Assembly (NCBI RefSeq): GCF_005047355.1
Contig: NZ_SUMC01000006.1
Coordinates: 1-64,000 of the forward strand
Reading direction: 5' to 3'
DNA: 64,000 bases
Source: Actinacidiphila oryziradicis
GTDB lineage: Bacteria > Actinomycetota > Actinomycetes > Streptomycetales > Streptomycetaceae
A program made the position numbers and the translations under genes. The notes under the pieces are model-generated. The model was given only the letters and a program-made list of their open reading frames with translations, was not told the DNA's origin and did no database searches. Positions 17,373 to 26,874 of this stretch are shown one piece after another (the first letter of the stretch is position 1; each line of letters opens with the position of its first letter).

Positions 17373-17402
17373 AGTGAACGACTGTTCCTACAGTTGTTCA
17401 CT
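17373..17402. promoter_or_regulatory. Palindromic operator between TetR and the small membrane genes
   Basis: AGTGAACGACTGT and ACAGTTGTTCACT form 13-bp arms (12 of 13 matching) around a TCCT spacer. It lies 56 bp upstream of the TetR start and 37 bp upstream of the 17439 gene. Length and symmetry fit a TetR dimer-pair site. Confidence 0.75.
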
Positions 17403-17438
17403 CAACTCGTCCCGCAGGCCCGTCCCGAAAGGCCTCAC

Positions 17439-17594
17439 ATGAGCCTCCTGGTCCTTCTCGTAGGCCTGGCCACCCTCCTCGGTGCCGCCTCGTACTCCGG
17501 ATCCCCGTTCTTCCTCGTCGCCGTCGTTGTCGTCTGCGGCTGGCTGATCGCCTTCTCCGTCCGCGAGCGCGTCTCCCGTACCCGGAATCGCTGA
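17439..17594 (+). CDS. Small hydrophobic membrane protein, 51 aa
   Basis: Starts at ATG 17439 (MSLLVLLVG) after AAAGG. One or two TM segments (LLVLLVGLATLLGAA and FFLVAVVVVCGWLIAF) end in a basic VRERVSRTRNR tail that should face the cytoplasm. No family is recognised. It is first in a probable two-gene unit with 17624-17908, downstream of the TetR-type palindrome, and is presumably repressed by that TetR. Confidence 0.65.
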   Translation: MSLLVLLVGLATLLGAASYSGSPFFLVAVVVVCGWLIAFSVRERVSRTRNR

Positions 17595-17623
17595 CCCCAC
17601 CACCGCACAGGAGAGCCCGAACC

Positions 17624-17908
17624 ATGACCATCCACGCATCCACCAGTGACCGCGCGCAGTCGACGGCCCGCCCGGACGGCGCCGACGGCATGGCTGTCGC
17701 CTCCTTCATCCTCGGCCTCCTCGGCCTGCTTGTCTTCAATGTCGTCCTCGGGCCGTTCGCCCTGGGCCTGGGCTTCGTTTCGCTCATCCGGGACACCGAC
17801 CGCCCCGCCCGCGCGGTCCTGGGTATCGTCCTGGGCGTGGCCGACCTGCTGGTCCTTGTCGCACTGATGACCCTCAACAAGGGCGTCCTCTGGCCGTTCG
17901 GCATGTAG
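17624..17908 (+). CDS. DUF4190-like membrane protein
   Basis: A 94-residue protein: a short polar N-terminus, then two TM segments with the DUF4190 pattern (MAVASFILGLLGLL, GPFALGLGFVSLI, and a second helix VLGIVLGVADLLVLVALM). An AGGAG site precedes ATG 17624. Function is unknown. It shares the TetR-controlled unit with the 51-aa membrane protein and is followed by a strong terminator. Confidence 0.75.
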   Translation: MTIHASTSDRAQSTARPDGADGMAVASFILGLLGLLVFNVVLGPFALGLGFVSLIRDTDRPARAVLGIVLGVADLLVLVALMTLNKGVLWPFGM

Positions 17909-17920
17909 TCATATGTAACC

Positions 17921-17960
17921 GCCGAGAGGGCTCCACCCAGCCGGGTGGAGCCCTCTCGGC
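17921..17960 (+). terminator. Strong intrinsic-type hairpin terminator
   Basis: A perfect 18-bp stem (17921-17938 with 17943-17960) with a four-base AGCC loop starts 12 bp after the DUF4190 stop. No U-tract follows, as is usual in Streptomyces. Confidence 0.85.
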
Positions 17961-18100
17961 GTTCGGCCGCCGCGGTAACGACTGCGTTTCGCGGGTTAAT
18001 TTCCGTTGTCGGGGGGTTGGCGCCCACTCGGCGCTTAGCTATCGTTCACGCACTTCACTCAATCGTTCCGCTGAACGAATAGCGAGAAGGGCGGCCGGAC

Positions 18101-19711
18101 ATGTCCGACACCTCCCACCGGAGACACCCCGGCGGGATCCCACGGCGGTCGCTCCTGGCCGCCACGGCAGCCGGCGGCGGCGCACTCGGCGCCTCCTGGC
18201 TGCTCACCGGCTGCTCGGGTACGAACGGCGGCACCGCCGCCAACGCGATCCCGACAGTGGCGCTCGCCGGAAAGCCCAGCAGCGGCGGCACCCTGAAGAT
18301 CGCCCGCCCGCCGGCCTCGGACGCCGAGAACCTCGACTCGGCGAGCTCACTGTCCGCGTACGAATACCTGGGCGCGCTCTACAACCGGCTGGTGCGGGTC
18401 GGCTCCGACGGAAACCTCGCCGCCGACCTCGCCGAGTCCTGGGAACCCGACGCGAAGGCCATCACCTGGACCTTCCACCTCCGGCGCGGCGTCACTTTCC
18501 ACGACGGACGGGCCTTCACCTCCGCCGACGCCGCCTACACCCTGCGCCACATCCTCGATGCCAAGACCGCGTCCCCACAGGCCGCCGTGCTCGCCCCGCT
18601 CGTGGACCCCAAGACTCTCCGCACCCCCGACGCGCACACCCTCGTCGTCCCGCTGAAGACCCCCAACGCCGAATTCCCGAGCCTGCTCACGCACTACAAC
18701 TGCTACGTCATCCCCAATGGCAGCGGCACCTCCATCGGCCGCACCGGAATCGGCACCGGCCCCTTCAAGCTGGTCTCCTTCACCCCGGCGGGCGCCGGCC
18801 GCGTCACCGCGTACGCCGACCACTGGCAGGGCCGGCCGGTGCTCGACGCCATCGATTTCTACTCGGTCGCCGACACCCAGGCCCGCTCCAACGCACTGCT
18901 CGCCGGCCAGGTCCATCTGATCTCCCAGACCAACCTGGACTTCGCCACCGCCCGCGTTGTCGCAGCCTCCGACCGGGCCACCATCGCCCGCGTGAAGAAC
19001 GCCCAGTGGTACGTGCTGCCGATGCTCACCACCGACAAGCCGTTCAACGACGTACGGGTCCGGCAGGCCATGAAGCTCGCCTACGACCCCGAGTACGTCC
19101 TCAAGGTCGCCCTCCAGGACGCCGGTTCCGCGGGCTGGGACAACCCCGTCCCGCCCAACGACCCGTACTACGTCGCCCAGCACCCCACCCACGACCCCGA
19201 CAAGGCCCGCAGCCTGCTCAAACAGGCCGGCCACGAGGGTCTGGCGGTCGACCTCTACACCTCCTCGTACGACCCGATCCTCACCCCAATGGCGCTGGCC
19301 TACCAGGACTCCGCCAAGCGGGCCGGCATCAACATCCGCGTCAAGACCGCATCCGCGGACTCCTACTACACCCAGATCTGGATGAAGAAGCCGCTCATGA
19401 CCAGCTACTGGTACACCGGCCGGCCCGTCGACCAGCTGCTCAACCAGATCTTCCGCAGCGGCAGTTCCTACAACGAGACCGCCTGGTCGGACAAGAGCTT
19501 CGACGCGCTCATCGACCGCGCCCGCCGGGAGACCGACGACACCCGCCGCCGTGACCTCTACGCCGAGGCACAGCAGAAGATCATGACCGACGGCGGCGAG
19601 ATCACCCCGATGTTCGCCGACCGGCTCGTCGGCATCTCCCGGAAGGTTCGCGGCTACGCGGAGCGCGGATTCGAGTTCGACTACCTCGGCATCGGCCTGA
19701 AGGGGGCCTGA
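18101..19711 (+). CDS. ABC importer solute-binding lipoprotein (family 5, peptide/nickel class)
   Basis: A 536-residue extracellular binding protein. The N-terminus has a twin-arginine-like IPRRSLLAATAAGGG and lipobox LLTGC with Cys38, so it is an exported lipoprotein. The mature part follows the SBP_bac_5 pattern: LKIARPPASDAENLDSASS, a LAESWEPD-type strand and VRQAMKLAYDPEYVL. It captures an oligopeptide or similar ligand for the permease/ATPase genes that follow with two-base or negative spacing. A short inverted repeat (ATCGTTC/GAACGAT) at about 18060-18078 may hold regulation. Confidence 0.92.
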   Translation: MSDTSHRRHPGGIPRRSLLAATAAGGGALGASWLLTGCSGTNGGTAANAIPTVALAGKPSSGGTLKIARPPASDAENLDSASSLSAYEYLGALYNRLVRVGSDGNLAADLAESWEPDAKAITWTFHLRRGVTFHDGRAFTSADAAYTLRHILDAKTASPQAAVLAPLVDPKTLRTPDAHTLVVPLKTPNAEFPSLLTHYNCYVIPNGSGTSIGRTGIGTGPFKLVSFTPAGAGRVTAYADHWQGRPVLDAIDFYSVADTQARSNALLAGQVHLISQTNLDFATARVVAASDRATIARVKNAQWYVLPMLTTDKPFNDVRVRQAMKLAYDPEYVLKVALQDAGSAGWDNPVPPNDPYYVAQHPTHDPDKARSLLKQAGHEGLAVDLYTSSYDPILTPMALAYQDSAKRAGINIRVKTASADSYYTQIWMKKPLMTSYWYTGRPVDQLLNQIFRSGSSYNETAWSDKSFDALIDRARRETDDTRRRDLYAEAQQKIMTDGGEITPMFADRLVGISRKVRGYAERGFEFDYLGIGLKGA

Positions 19712-19712
19712 G

Positions 19713-20675
19713 ATGCTGACCTTCATCGCACGCCGCGTCCTGTCCGCCATCGGCACCCTGGTCCTCTCCTCAGTCCTGGTCTTCCTCGCCGTCCAGGCCC
19801 TGCCCGGCGACGTCGCCACCCAGATCCTCGGCAAGGACGCCACCCCGGACGCCGTCGCGGCCCTGCGCAAGACCCTCCACCTCGACCAGCCCGCCTGGGA
19901 GCGCTATCTGCACTGGGTCGGCGGCGCCCTGCACGGCGACTTCGGCACCTCGCTCGTCTCCAGCCAGCCCGTCGGCAGTGAAGTCGGCACGTACCTGCGC
20001 AACTCCCTGCTGATCGCCATTGTCACCGTGCTCTTCGCCGTCACTGGATCTCTGGTGCTCGGCATCGTCGCCGGGCTGTACCGGGACCGCTGGCCGGACA
20101 CCCTCATCTCCACCGTCAGCCTGGTCGGCATGAGCATCCCCGAGTTCGTGGTGGCGACCCTGCTCGTCCTCGTCTTCTCGGTCACCGTGCCCGTTCTGCC
20201 CGCGGTGGTGCTCTACGGTCCCGATGCCACCGTCAGCCAGCTCCTGCCCGCCATCTGGCTGCCCGCCATCGCGCTCGCCGTCGTCATGGCCGCATACATC
20301 ATCCGGATGGCCCGTACCTCGGTCATCGACGTCATGGCCAGCGAATACGTCACCACGGCCCGGCTCAAGGGCGTCAGCGGCTGGCGGGTCGTCACCCGGC
20401 ACGCGCTGCCCAGCGCACTGCTGCCCACCCTGCATGTCATAGCGCTCAATGTCGCCTGGCTGGTCGGCGGGGTCGCCGTCGTCGAGAACGTCTTCAACTA
20501 CCCGGGAATCGGCAAGCTGATGCTCTCCTCCGTCCAGAACCGCGATCTGCCCGTACTCCAGGCCATCGCCCTGATCAGCGCTGTTGTCTACGTCGTCTGC
20601 AACCTCGCCGCCGACCTGGGGTCCATGGCCCTCAACCCGAAGCTCCGCACCCGAGGAGGGAGGAGGACCCGATGA
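19713..20675 (+). CDS. ABC importer permease, DppB/OppB type
   Basis: A 320-residue integral membrane protein. The DppB hallmarks are LPGDVATQILGKDATPDAVA (first extracytoplasmic loop), six TM segments and the EAA loop EYVTTARLKGVSGWRV. It starts one base after the binding-protein stop and overlaps the next permease by four bases (ATGA). It forms the translocation pore with the DppC-type partner. Confidence 0.92.
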   Translation: MLTFIARRVLSAIGTLVLSSVLVFLAVQALPGDVATQILGKDATPDAVAALRKTLHLDQPAWERYLHWVGGALHGDFGTSLVSSQPVGSEVGTYLRNSLLIAIVTVLFAVTGSLVLGIVAGLYRDRWPDTLISTVSLVGMSIPEFVVATLLVLVFSVTVPVLPAVVLYGPDATVSQLLPAIWLPAIALAVVMAAYIIRMARTSVIDVMASEYVTTARLKGVSGWRVVTRHALPSALLPTLHVIALNVAWLVGGVAVVENVFNYPGIGKLMLSSVQNRDLPVLQAIALISAVVYVVCNLAADLGSMALNPKLRTRGGRRTR

Positions 20676-21583
20676 GCACTCTCGACACCCCCGCCGAGGC
20701 CGTGCCGGCGCCCGCCCCGGCCACACCGGGCCGCACAGGCCTCGCGGCCCGCACCTGGCGCACCGTACGCTCCTCGCGGGCCGCCTCCATCGGGCTCGCG
20801 ATCGTCGCCATCCACATAGTCGTCGCCCTGCTCGCGCCACTGCTCACGTCCTACTCGCCGACCGCCAACGACGCCTCGCACGCGCTTGTCGGCCCGAGCT
20901 GGTCGCACTGGGCCGGCACCGACATGTACGGCCGCGACGTCCTCACCCGCGTGCTGTACGGCGGCCGGTACGCACTCGGCGTCTCGATCACCGCGACCGT
21001 GCTCGCCCTCGCCGTCGGCACCGTGCTCGGCTGTGTCGCCGCGCTGCGCGGCGGCTGGCTGGACGAGGTGCTGGGCCGGGTGCTGGACGCGGTACTCGCC
21101 GTACCGTCGATCCTCGCCCTGCTGGTGATCGTCGGTGTCCTCGGCGCGGGATTCAGCGTCATCGTCCTCGCCGCCACCGTCGTCTTCGCACCCCAGGTGG
21201 TCCGGGTCGTACGCGGCGCGGCCCTGGCCGTCGTCCCCAACGACTACGTCACCGCCGCCCGCGCCCGGGGGGAGCGCACCTGGACCATCCTCTGGCGCGA
21301 GGTGCTGCCGAACATCACCGACGTGGTGTGCGTCGAGTTCGCGATGCGCGCCTCCTGGGTCGTCCTCCTCATCAGCTCGCTGTCCTTCCTCGGCTTCGGC
21401 GCCAACCCGCCGACCCCCGACTGGGGGCTGATGGTCTCGGAGAACCGCACCGCGATCACCGTCGTCCCCATGGCCAGCCTCGCCCCCATCATCGCCCTCG
21501 CCACCCTCGTGGTCGGGCTCAACCTCGCAGCCGACGGCCTTTCCAAGGCCTGGGGCGTGGACCGGATCCGGGAGGGCTCCTGA
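20672..21583 (+). CDS. ABC importer permease, DppC/OppC type
   Basis: A 303-residue permease with the DppC N-terminal TM and loop (HWAGTDMYGRDVLTRVLYGG), the EAA loop YVTAARARGERTWTIL, and the C-terminal GLNLAADGL. It overlaps both neighbours and is part of one transcript with the binding protein and fused ATPase. Confidence 0.92.
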   Translation: MSTLDTPAEAVPAPAPATPGRTGLAARTWRTVRSSRAASIGLAIVAIHIVVALLAPLLTSYSPTANDASHALVGPSWSHWAGTDMYGRDVLTRVLYGGRYALGVSITATVLALAVGTVLGCVAALRGGWLDEVLGRVLDAVLAVPSILALLVIVGVLGAGFSVIVLAATVVFAPQVVRVVRGAALAVVPNDYVTAARARGERTWTILWREVLPNITDVVCVEFAMRASWVVLLISSLSFLGFGANPPTPDWGLMVSENRTAITVVPMASLAPIIALATLVVGLNLAADGLSKAWGVDRIREGS

Positions 21584-23298
21584 TGACCGAGCCGATCGTC
21601 TCCATCGACGCCCTGGGCGTCGCCTACCGCTCCGGCGGACACGACATCCCCGTCGTCCAGGACGTCAGCCTCAAGGTGCTCCCGGGACAGACCCTCGCCC
21701 TCGTCGGCGAGTCCGGCAGCGGCAAATCCACCATCGCCGCGACGCTCCTGGGCCATCTCCGGCACGGATCGCGGCTCACCGCCGGGACCGTACACGTCGC
21801 CGGGCAGGACGTCTTCACGCTCCCGCCCCGCGAACTACGGCGGCTGCGCGGCGGCACCGTCGCCATGGTCGCCCAGAACGCCGGGCACACCCTCACCCCG
21901 TCCATGCGGATCGGCCGCCAGATCGCCGAGGCGATACGCGACGGTGCGGCCGTGACCGACCTCCTGGAACAGGTCCGCCTGCCGAACCCCGCCGAACTCG
22001 CCCGCCGCTACCCGCACGAGCTCTCCGGCGGCCAGCAGCAACGCGTCGCCATCGCCATGGCCATCGCCGCCCGCCCCCAGGTCCTGGTCCTGGACGAGCC
22101 CACCACCGGACTCGACGTCGTCACCCAGCGCAGCGTCCTCGACCTGATCAGCGCCTTGCGCGACGAACTCGGCCTGGCCGCCGTCCTGGTCAGCCACGAC
22201 CTCGGCGTCGTCGCGCGGATGGCCGACGAGATCATGGTGCTGCGAGCCGGGCGCGTCATCGAAAGCGCCCCCACCCGGCAGCTCTTCGCCGCTCCCGCCG
22301 AGAGCTACACCCGCCGGCTGCTGGCCAGCATCCCCCGGCTCGCGGACTCCGGTCTGGCCGTCATCGGCGAGGACGGTACCCGTGAGGTACGGCCCAAAGC
22401 CACCGTGCCCGCCGACGCCGCCGGTACGCTCACCGTGCGCGACGTCACCATCGACTACGGCGCCAGCCGCGCCGTCGACGGGGTCTCCTTCCAGGTCCGG
22501 CGCGGCGAAGTCCTTGCCCTCGTCGGCGAGTCCGGCAGCGGCAAATCCACGCTGGCCTGGTCCCTGGCCGGGCTGCGCGTCCCCTCCGGCGGCACGATGA
22601 CCCACGAGGACGGCGACGGCACCGGCGACCTCACCCGCCCCTCCCACAAGCGGCCGCCCGGCCTGCGGCGCAAGGTCCAGCTCGTCTTCCAGAACGCCGA
22701 CACCTCCCTCAACCCCCGCCGCTCAGTCGGCGACGCCGTCCGCCGCCCCCTGCGCCTCTTCGGCGCCATCCCGCGCGATGGCGCGGCCGCCCGCGCCCGA
22801 CAGCTCATCGCCGACGTACACCTCGACCCCGACCTCGCCGACCGCCTCCCCGCCCAGCTCTCCGGCGGCCAGCGCCAGCGCATCGGCATCGCCCGCGCAC
22901 TGGCCGGCGAACCCGACGTCCTCATCGCCGACGAGATCACCACCGCCCTCGACGTCTCCGTCCAGGCCGAGGTGCTCCGCCTCCTCGACGACCTCCGCCG
23001 GGAGCGCCGGCTCGCCTGCCTCTTCATCAGCCACGACCTCGCCGTAGTCCGCGGCATCGCCGACCGTGTCATGGTCCTGCGACACGGCGTCGTCGTCGAA
23101 GAGGGCCCCACCGACTCCGTCTTCGCCGCCCCCGGCCACCCCTACACCCGCCGCCTCCTGGCCGCCGTCCTCGAACCCGACCCCGACGCGGTGCCCGCTG
23201 CCGCGGTGGACGACGGCTGGCAGGACATGGAGCCCGGCGCGACGGCCTGGACCGACCTTGGCGACGGCCACCGCGTACGCGCTTGGCGCGCGGCATGA
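21583..23298 (+). CDS. Fused dual ABC ATPase (DppD-DppF type)
   Basis: A 571-residue fusion of two nucleotide-binding domains in one chain. The start at ATG 21583 overlaps the permease stop by one base. NBD1 has Walker [10 protein letters not shown] (near residue 47), signature LSGGQQQR, Walker [16 protein letters not shown]2 has Walker [10 protein letters not shown] (~312), signature LSGGQRQR, Walker [16 protein letters not shown]2 has Ile in place of Pro after the catalytic Glu (DEIT), common for DppF-like halves. It energises the importer encoded upstream and ends the operon. Confidence 0.92.
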   Translation: MTEPIVSIDALGVAYRSGGHDIPVVQDVSLKVLPGQTLALVGESGSGKSTIAATLLGHLRHGSRLTAGTVHVAGQDVFTLPPRELRRLRGGTVAMVAQNAGHTLTPSMRIGRQIAEAIRDGAAVTDLLEQVRLPNPAELARRYPHELSGGQQQRVAIAMAIAARPQVLVLDEPTTGLDVVTQRSVLDLISALRDELGLAAVLVSHDLGVVARMADEIMVLRAGRVIESAPTRQLFAAPAESYTRRLLASIPRLADSGLAVIGEDGTREVRPKATVPADAAGTLTVRDVTIDYGASRAVDGVSFQVRRGEVLALVGESGSGKSTLAWSLAGLRVPSGGTMTHEDGDGTGDLTRPSHKRPPGLRRKVQLVFQNADTSLNPRRSVGDAVRRPLRLFGAIPRDGAAARARQLIADVHLDPDLADRLPAQLSGGQRQRIGIARALAGEPDVLIADEITTALDVSVQAEVLRLLDDLRRERRLACLFISHDLAVVRGIADRVMVLRHGVVVEEGPTDSVFAAPGHPYTRRLLAAVLEPDPDAVPAAAVDDGWQDMEPGATAWTDLGDGHRVRAWRAA

Positions 23299-23360
23299 CC
23301 GGCTGTACCGGACGCCCCCGGCGCGGCCCGGCCCCGCCCGGCCCGCAGTGGGCACCGATC

Positions 23361-24022
23361 CTCCCCCAGCCTTCGGCCGGGAGGTGCCCCCACAAACGCC
23401 GGACGGGCTGGGTTTGTCCGGCCGGACCGGCGCGGCAGGTTGCCCGTCTGCCGGGGTGCCGGTTCCGCTTCCTCTGCCGGGGTTGCCGCTCCGTCCTCAA
23501 GCGCCGGACGGGCTGGGTGGTCGTGCGTGCCGGCACGCGATGTGGTGGTGGGGGTCGGGGCCGCTGTGGGGTGATCTCCTCGGGGCTCGCGCGTGCGGGT
23601 CCGCAACATGCTTGCCCGGGGTGTATGCGCTCGTCCCCTGCGGGGACACCCCGGCGCGTCCCCGCCCAGCCGCATGGGCGCGTGACGGTCTCGCCGGGGC
23701 GGAGGCCGTGGAACCAACACCCCGCACCCCGGGGGTTCTGTCCCCAAGGAACACGCACCGCAACGCGCTGTGGCGGCCGGAGGGGGCGGTGCAGGGGTGT
23801 CCCCGCAGACTGTGTCGCCCAAGCGCCGGTGGCGATGGCGCATAGAACGCCGGGTCCTGGCACACAGTCGTGGGGGCACCTCCCCGGCCGAAGGTTGGGG
23901 GAGAGTCACCCCGGAGGCGCCACCGACCCAACCACCGAACAAAGCGCACCCCGCCCCCCGGCGCAGGGCACCAAAACCCAGCCCGTCCGGCGTTTGAGGA
24001 CGGATCGGCAACCCCGACAGAG
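23361..24022. repeat. Gene-free mosaic of intergenic repeats with ~45-bp inverted ends
   Basis: The 730 bp between the ABC operon and the hydrolase has no credible gene. It holds a CCTTCGGCCGGGAGGTGCCC module (23371-23390) and an inverted copy near 23870-23905. At about 23476-23520 and 23974-24022 a ~45-bp sequence containing GTCCTCAAGCGCCGGACGGG recurs in opposite orientation with only about five differences. The intervening ~450 bp contains further small GC hairpins. This could be a non-autonomous MITE-like unit or a nested terminator/repeat array. Confidence 0.65.
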
Positions 24023-24030
24023 GGAGACCG

Positions 24031-26049
24031 TTGAAGTACCGCAAGCAATTCGACCGCCAGGTCCGCGCCGAGGACGTCTGGATTCCGACCCGGGACGGGA
24101 CGAAACTGCACGCCCGCATCTGGCGCCCCACCGACGCGGAAGCGCACCCCGTGCCGGCCCTGCTGGAGTACCTCCCGTACCGCAAGAGCGACTGGACCGC
24201 GCCCCGTGACGCCCAGCGTCACCCCTGGTACGCCGGACACGGCTACGCGTCCGTCCGCGTCGACCTGCGCGGCAGCGGCGACTCCGAGGGCGTCATGCTC
24301 GACGAGTACACCGAGACCGAGTTGGCCGACGGAGTGGACGTCATCAACTGGCTCGCGGCACAGCCGTGGTGCACCGGCCGCGTCGGTATGTTCGGCATTT
24401 CCTGGGGCGGCTTCAACGCTCTCCAGATCGCCGCCCTGCGCCCGGAGCCGCTGAAGGCGATCGTTACGGTGTGCTCCACCGACGACCGCTATGACAACGA
24501 CGTCCACTACACCGGCGGCGCCGTCCTCGGCATCGACATGCTGGCCTGGGCCGGCACCATGCTGGCGTTCACCGCGCGGCCGCCGGACCCCGCCACCGTC
24601 GGAGACACAAAGTGGCTGCCGATGTGGCGCGAGCGCCTGGACGCTCTGGAGCCGTATCTGCACACCTGGTTGGCGCACCAGCAGCGGGACGCGTACTGGC
24701 GGCACGGCAGCGTCTGCGAGGACTACGCCGCCATCGACGCGGCCGTCCTCGCGGTCGGCGGCTGGGCCGACCCGTACCGGGACACGGTCCTGCGACTGGT
24801 CGAGCACCTGCCGGGCCCCGTACGCGGCCTGATCGGCCCCTGGTCGCACCAGTACCCCGACCGGGGCCTGCCGCCGGGCCCGGCGATCGGCTTCCTGCAG
24901 GAGACGCTGCGCTGGTGGGACCAGTGGCTCAAGGACGACGACACCAAGGTGGACGACACCAACGTGATGGACGAGCCGCTGCTCCGCGCCTGGATCAACG
25001 ACCCCGTCCCGCCTGCCACTTTCTACGACACCATGCCCGGCCGCTGGGTCGGCGACGACATGTGGCCGTCCCCGTCGGTCACATGGGACGAACGTCCCCT
25101 GGGTGGCGCGGACCCGGTGATCGTCAGGTCGCCGCACCACACCGGCATCGACGCCGGCCGCTTCTTCCCGTTCGGCAACCGTACCGACCTGCCGCCGGAC
25201 CAGCGGGAGGAGGACGGTCGTTCGGTCTGCTTCGACTCGGTGCCGCTGACCGACCGGGTGGAGATCCTGGGCCGCCCCCGCGTCCGGCTGCGCCTGGACA
25301 GTGCCACGCCCCGGGCCAACGTCATTGCCCGGGTCTGCGATGTCGCGCCGGACGGCTCGTCCACGCTCGTCACCCGTGGCGTGCTCAACCTCCTGAGCCG
25401 CCACGGCCGCGACCGGGCCGTCGAGTGGCAGCCGGGCACCTTCGAGGACGTCGAGTTCGAGCTCAACGCGACCGGCTACGCCTTCCCGCCCGGCCACCGC
25501 ATCCGCGTCGCCGTCTCCGACGCGTACTGGCCGTGGGTGTGGCCGCACGGCACACGCGGCGCGCTCACCCTCCACCCGGCGGACAGCGCCGTGCTGCTCC
25601 CCGTGCGGGACCCGGGAGCCGACGCCGGGCGCGAGCCCATCCGTTTCGACGAGCCCGAGCAGGCTGAACCGCTGGCGGTGACCGTCGAGCCGCCGGCCCG
25701 CGGCCGCGCCGAACGCAGTGTCACGCACGACGTGGCGACGGGAGAGTGGACCCTGGAGGTCGACCCCAACTACGGCGGCTCGCGTACTTATCCCGATGGG
25801 CTGAGTTACGAGGAGAGCGCGCTGGAGCGGTATCAAATCCGCGCCGACGACCCGCTGTCCGCGACGGCAGGCTCCCAGTGGACCATCCGGCTACGGCGCG
25901 GTGACTGGGACGCGGAGATCATCACCAGTACCGAGCTGCGCGCCACCGCCGCAGAGTTCATCATGGACAGTCGCATAGAAGCACGGTCGAACGGAGAAAC
26001 AGTGGCCAAGCGCGCATGGCACCGCACTACGCCGAGGACGTCCGCATGA
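24031..26049 (+). CDS. CocE/NonD-family alpha/beta hydrolase
   Basis: A 672-residue serine hydrolase of the X-Pro dipeptidyl-peptidase-like (PepX N/C) family. The start is a TTG at 24031, seven bases after AGGGAG; no better start exists. Features are IPTRDGTKLHARIWRP, the oxyanion/strand region LRGSGDSEG, nucleophile elbow GISWGG, a catalytic Asp in GWADPYRD, His in GPWSHQYPD, and a C-terminal jelly-roll (X-Pro dipeptidyl C) domain. Members hydrolyse acyl-peptides, glutaryl-cephalosporins or cocaine-like esters. It overlaps the downstream TetR by ATGA, suggesting that regulator controls it. Confidence 0.88.
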   Translation: MKYRKQFDRQVRAEDVWIPTRDGTKLHARIWRPTDAEAHPVPALLEYLPYRKSDWTAPRDAQRHPWYAGHGYASVRVDLRGSGDSEGVMLDEYTETELADGVDVINWLAAQPWCTGRVGMFGISWGGFNALQIAALRPEPLKAIVTVCSTDDRYDNDVHYTGGAVLGIDMLAWAGTMLAFTARPPDPATVGDTKWLPMWRERLDALEPYLHTWLAHQQRDAYWRHGSVCEDYAAIDAAVLAVGGWADPYRDTVLRLVEHLPGPVRGLIGPWSHQYPDRGLPPGPAIGFLQETLRWWDQWLKDDDTKVDDTNVMDEPLLRAWINDPVPPATFYDTMPGRWVGDDMWPSPSVTWDERPLGGADPVIVRSPHHTGIDAGRFFPFGNRTDLPPDQREEDGRSVCFDSVPLTDRVEILGRPRVRLRLDSATPRANVIARVCDVAPDGSSTLVTRGVLNLLSRHGRDRAVEWQPGTFEDVEFELNATGYAFPPGHRIRVAVSDAYWPWVWPHGTRGALTLHPADSAVLLPVRDPGADAGREPIRFDEPEQAEPLAVTVEPPARGRAERSVTHDVATGEWTLEVDPNYGGSRTYPDGLSYEESALERYQIRADDPLSATAGSQWTIRLRRGDWDAEIITSTELRATAAEFIMDSRIEARSNGETVAKRAWHRTTPRTSA

Positions 26050-26690
26050 CGTCGGCGCCCGAGCGCAAAGCCCCGCGCCGCGCCGTCGCCGCCTCCGACC
26101 GCACCCGGCAGCCCACCGAGGTGCGCCGCCGCCTCATCGTGGAGGCGGCGGTGCCGCTCATCGCCGAGCGCGGTTCGGCCTCTGTCGGTGTGCGGGACGT
26201 CGCTGCCGCGGCCGGGGTGTCGGTCGGCACGGTCACGTACCACTTCAGCAGCGTCCAGGAGATCCTTTCCGAGGCCATGGTGTTGCACATCGAGCGCTAC
26301 TACGACGCGCTGAGCGAGGCCGCCGAGCACGCGCCGACCGGCGCCGAAGGCCTGCGGCTGCTCATCGACGCCCTCTTCACGGACGACACCGACCGTCACT
26401 GGCGCATGTGGTTCGACTACTGGAACGCAGGCGAACGCGACCAGGCGTTCGCCCGTGGCCAGGCGGAACGTTACGAGGCCTGGCACAGCGAAATCCGTGT
26501 CCTGGTCGAACGCGGCTGCGCCGAGGGCGACTTTACCTGCTCCGACCCCCAGGGCTTCGCCGGGTGCTTCTCCGCCTTGGTCGACGGCCTCGCCCTCCAG
26601 CGCCTCCGCCAGGCCCCGTCGCTCACCACCGAGGCTGCCCGCCGCCACCTCTACCGCCTGGTCGAGGCGGAGCTGACCGCCCCTCAGTAG
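26046..26690 (+). CDS. TetR-family regulator coupled to the hydrolase
   Basis: A 214-residue protein starting at ATG 26046 (MTSAPERK), chosen for the ATGA overlap. The HTH is VGVRDVAAAAGVSVGTVTYHF. The C-terminal domain resembles TetR members with a BetI-like C-terminus (WRMWFDYWNAGERDQAF). It is likely a local repressor of the hydrolase gene with which it is co-translated. No clear operator palindrome was seen immediately upstream of the hydrolase. Confidence 0.85.
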   Translation: MTSAPERKAPRRAVAASDRTRQPTEVRRRLIVEAAVPLIAERGSASVGVRDVAAAAGVSVGTVTYHFSSVQEILSEAMVLHIERYYDALSEAAEHAPTGAEGLRLLIDALFTDDTDRHWRMWFDYWNAGERDQAFARGQAERYEAWHSEIRVLVERGCAEGDFTCSDPQGFAGCFSALVDGLALQRLRQAPSLTTEAARRHLYRLVEAELTAPQ

Positions 26691-26874
26691 CGGGTCTGTG
26701 GCGCGGAGGTAGGTCGCCTTGCGTAGAGCCATCGGTTTCTCCCATGAACCACCAGCGGTGAGCACCGAAAGCGCATAATGCGCAACACGTGGGTTACGGA
26801 ATGGTCACTACCGCTTCACTTCTTCCCCACTGGTCGCTACTGTGTGCGACTATCACGTCACTCCTGGGGGAACC

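Noticed and set aside
23283-24209. 308-codon open frame spanning the repeat-rich gap
   Set aside because: Arg/Pro/Gly-rich translation of palindromic repeats, running into the hydrolase in the wrong frame; no ribosome-binding site.
23497-25836. 779-codon minus-strand open frame across the hydrolase
   Set aside because: Antisense shadow of the CocE/NonD hydrolase extended into the repeat region; no recognisable motifs.
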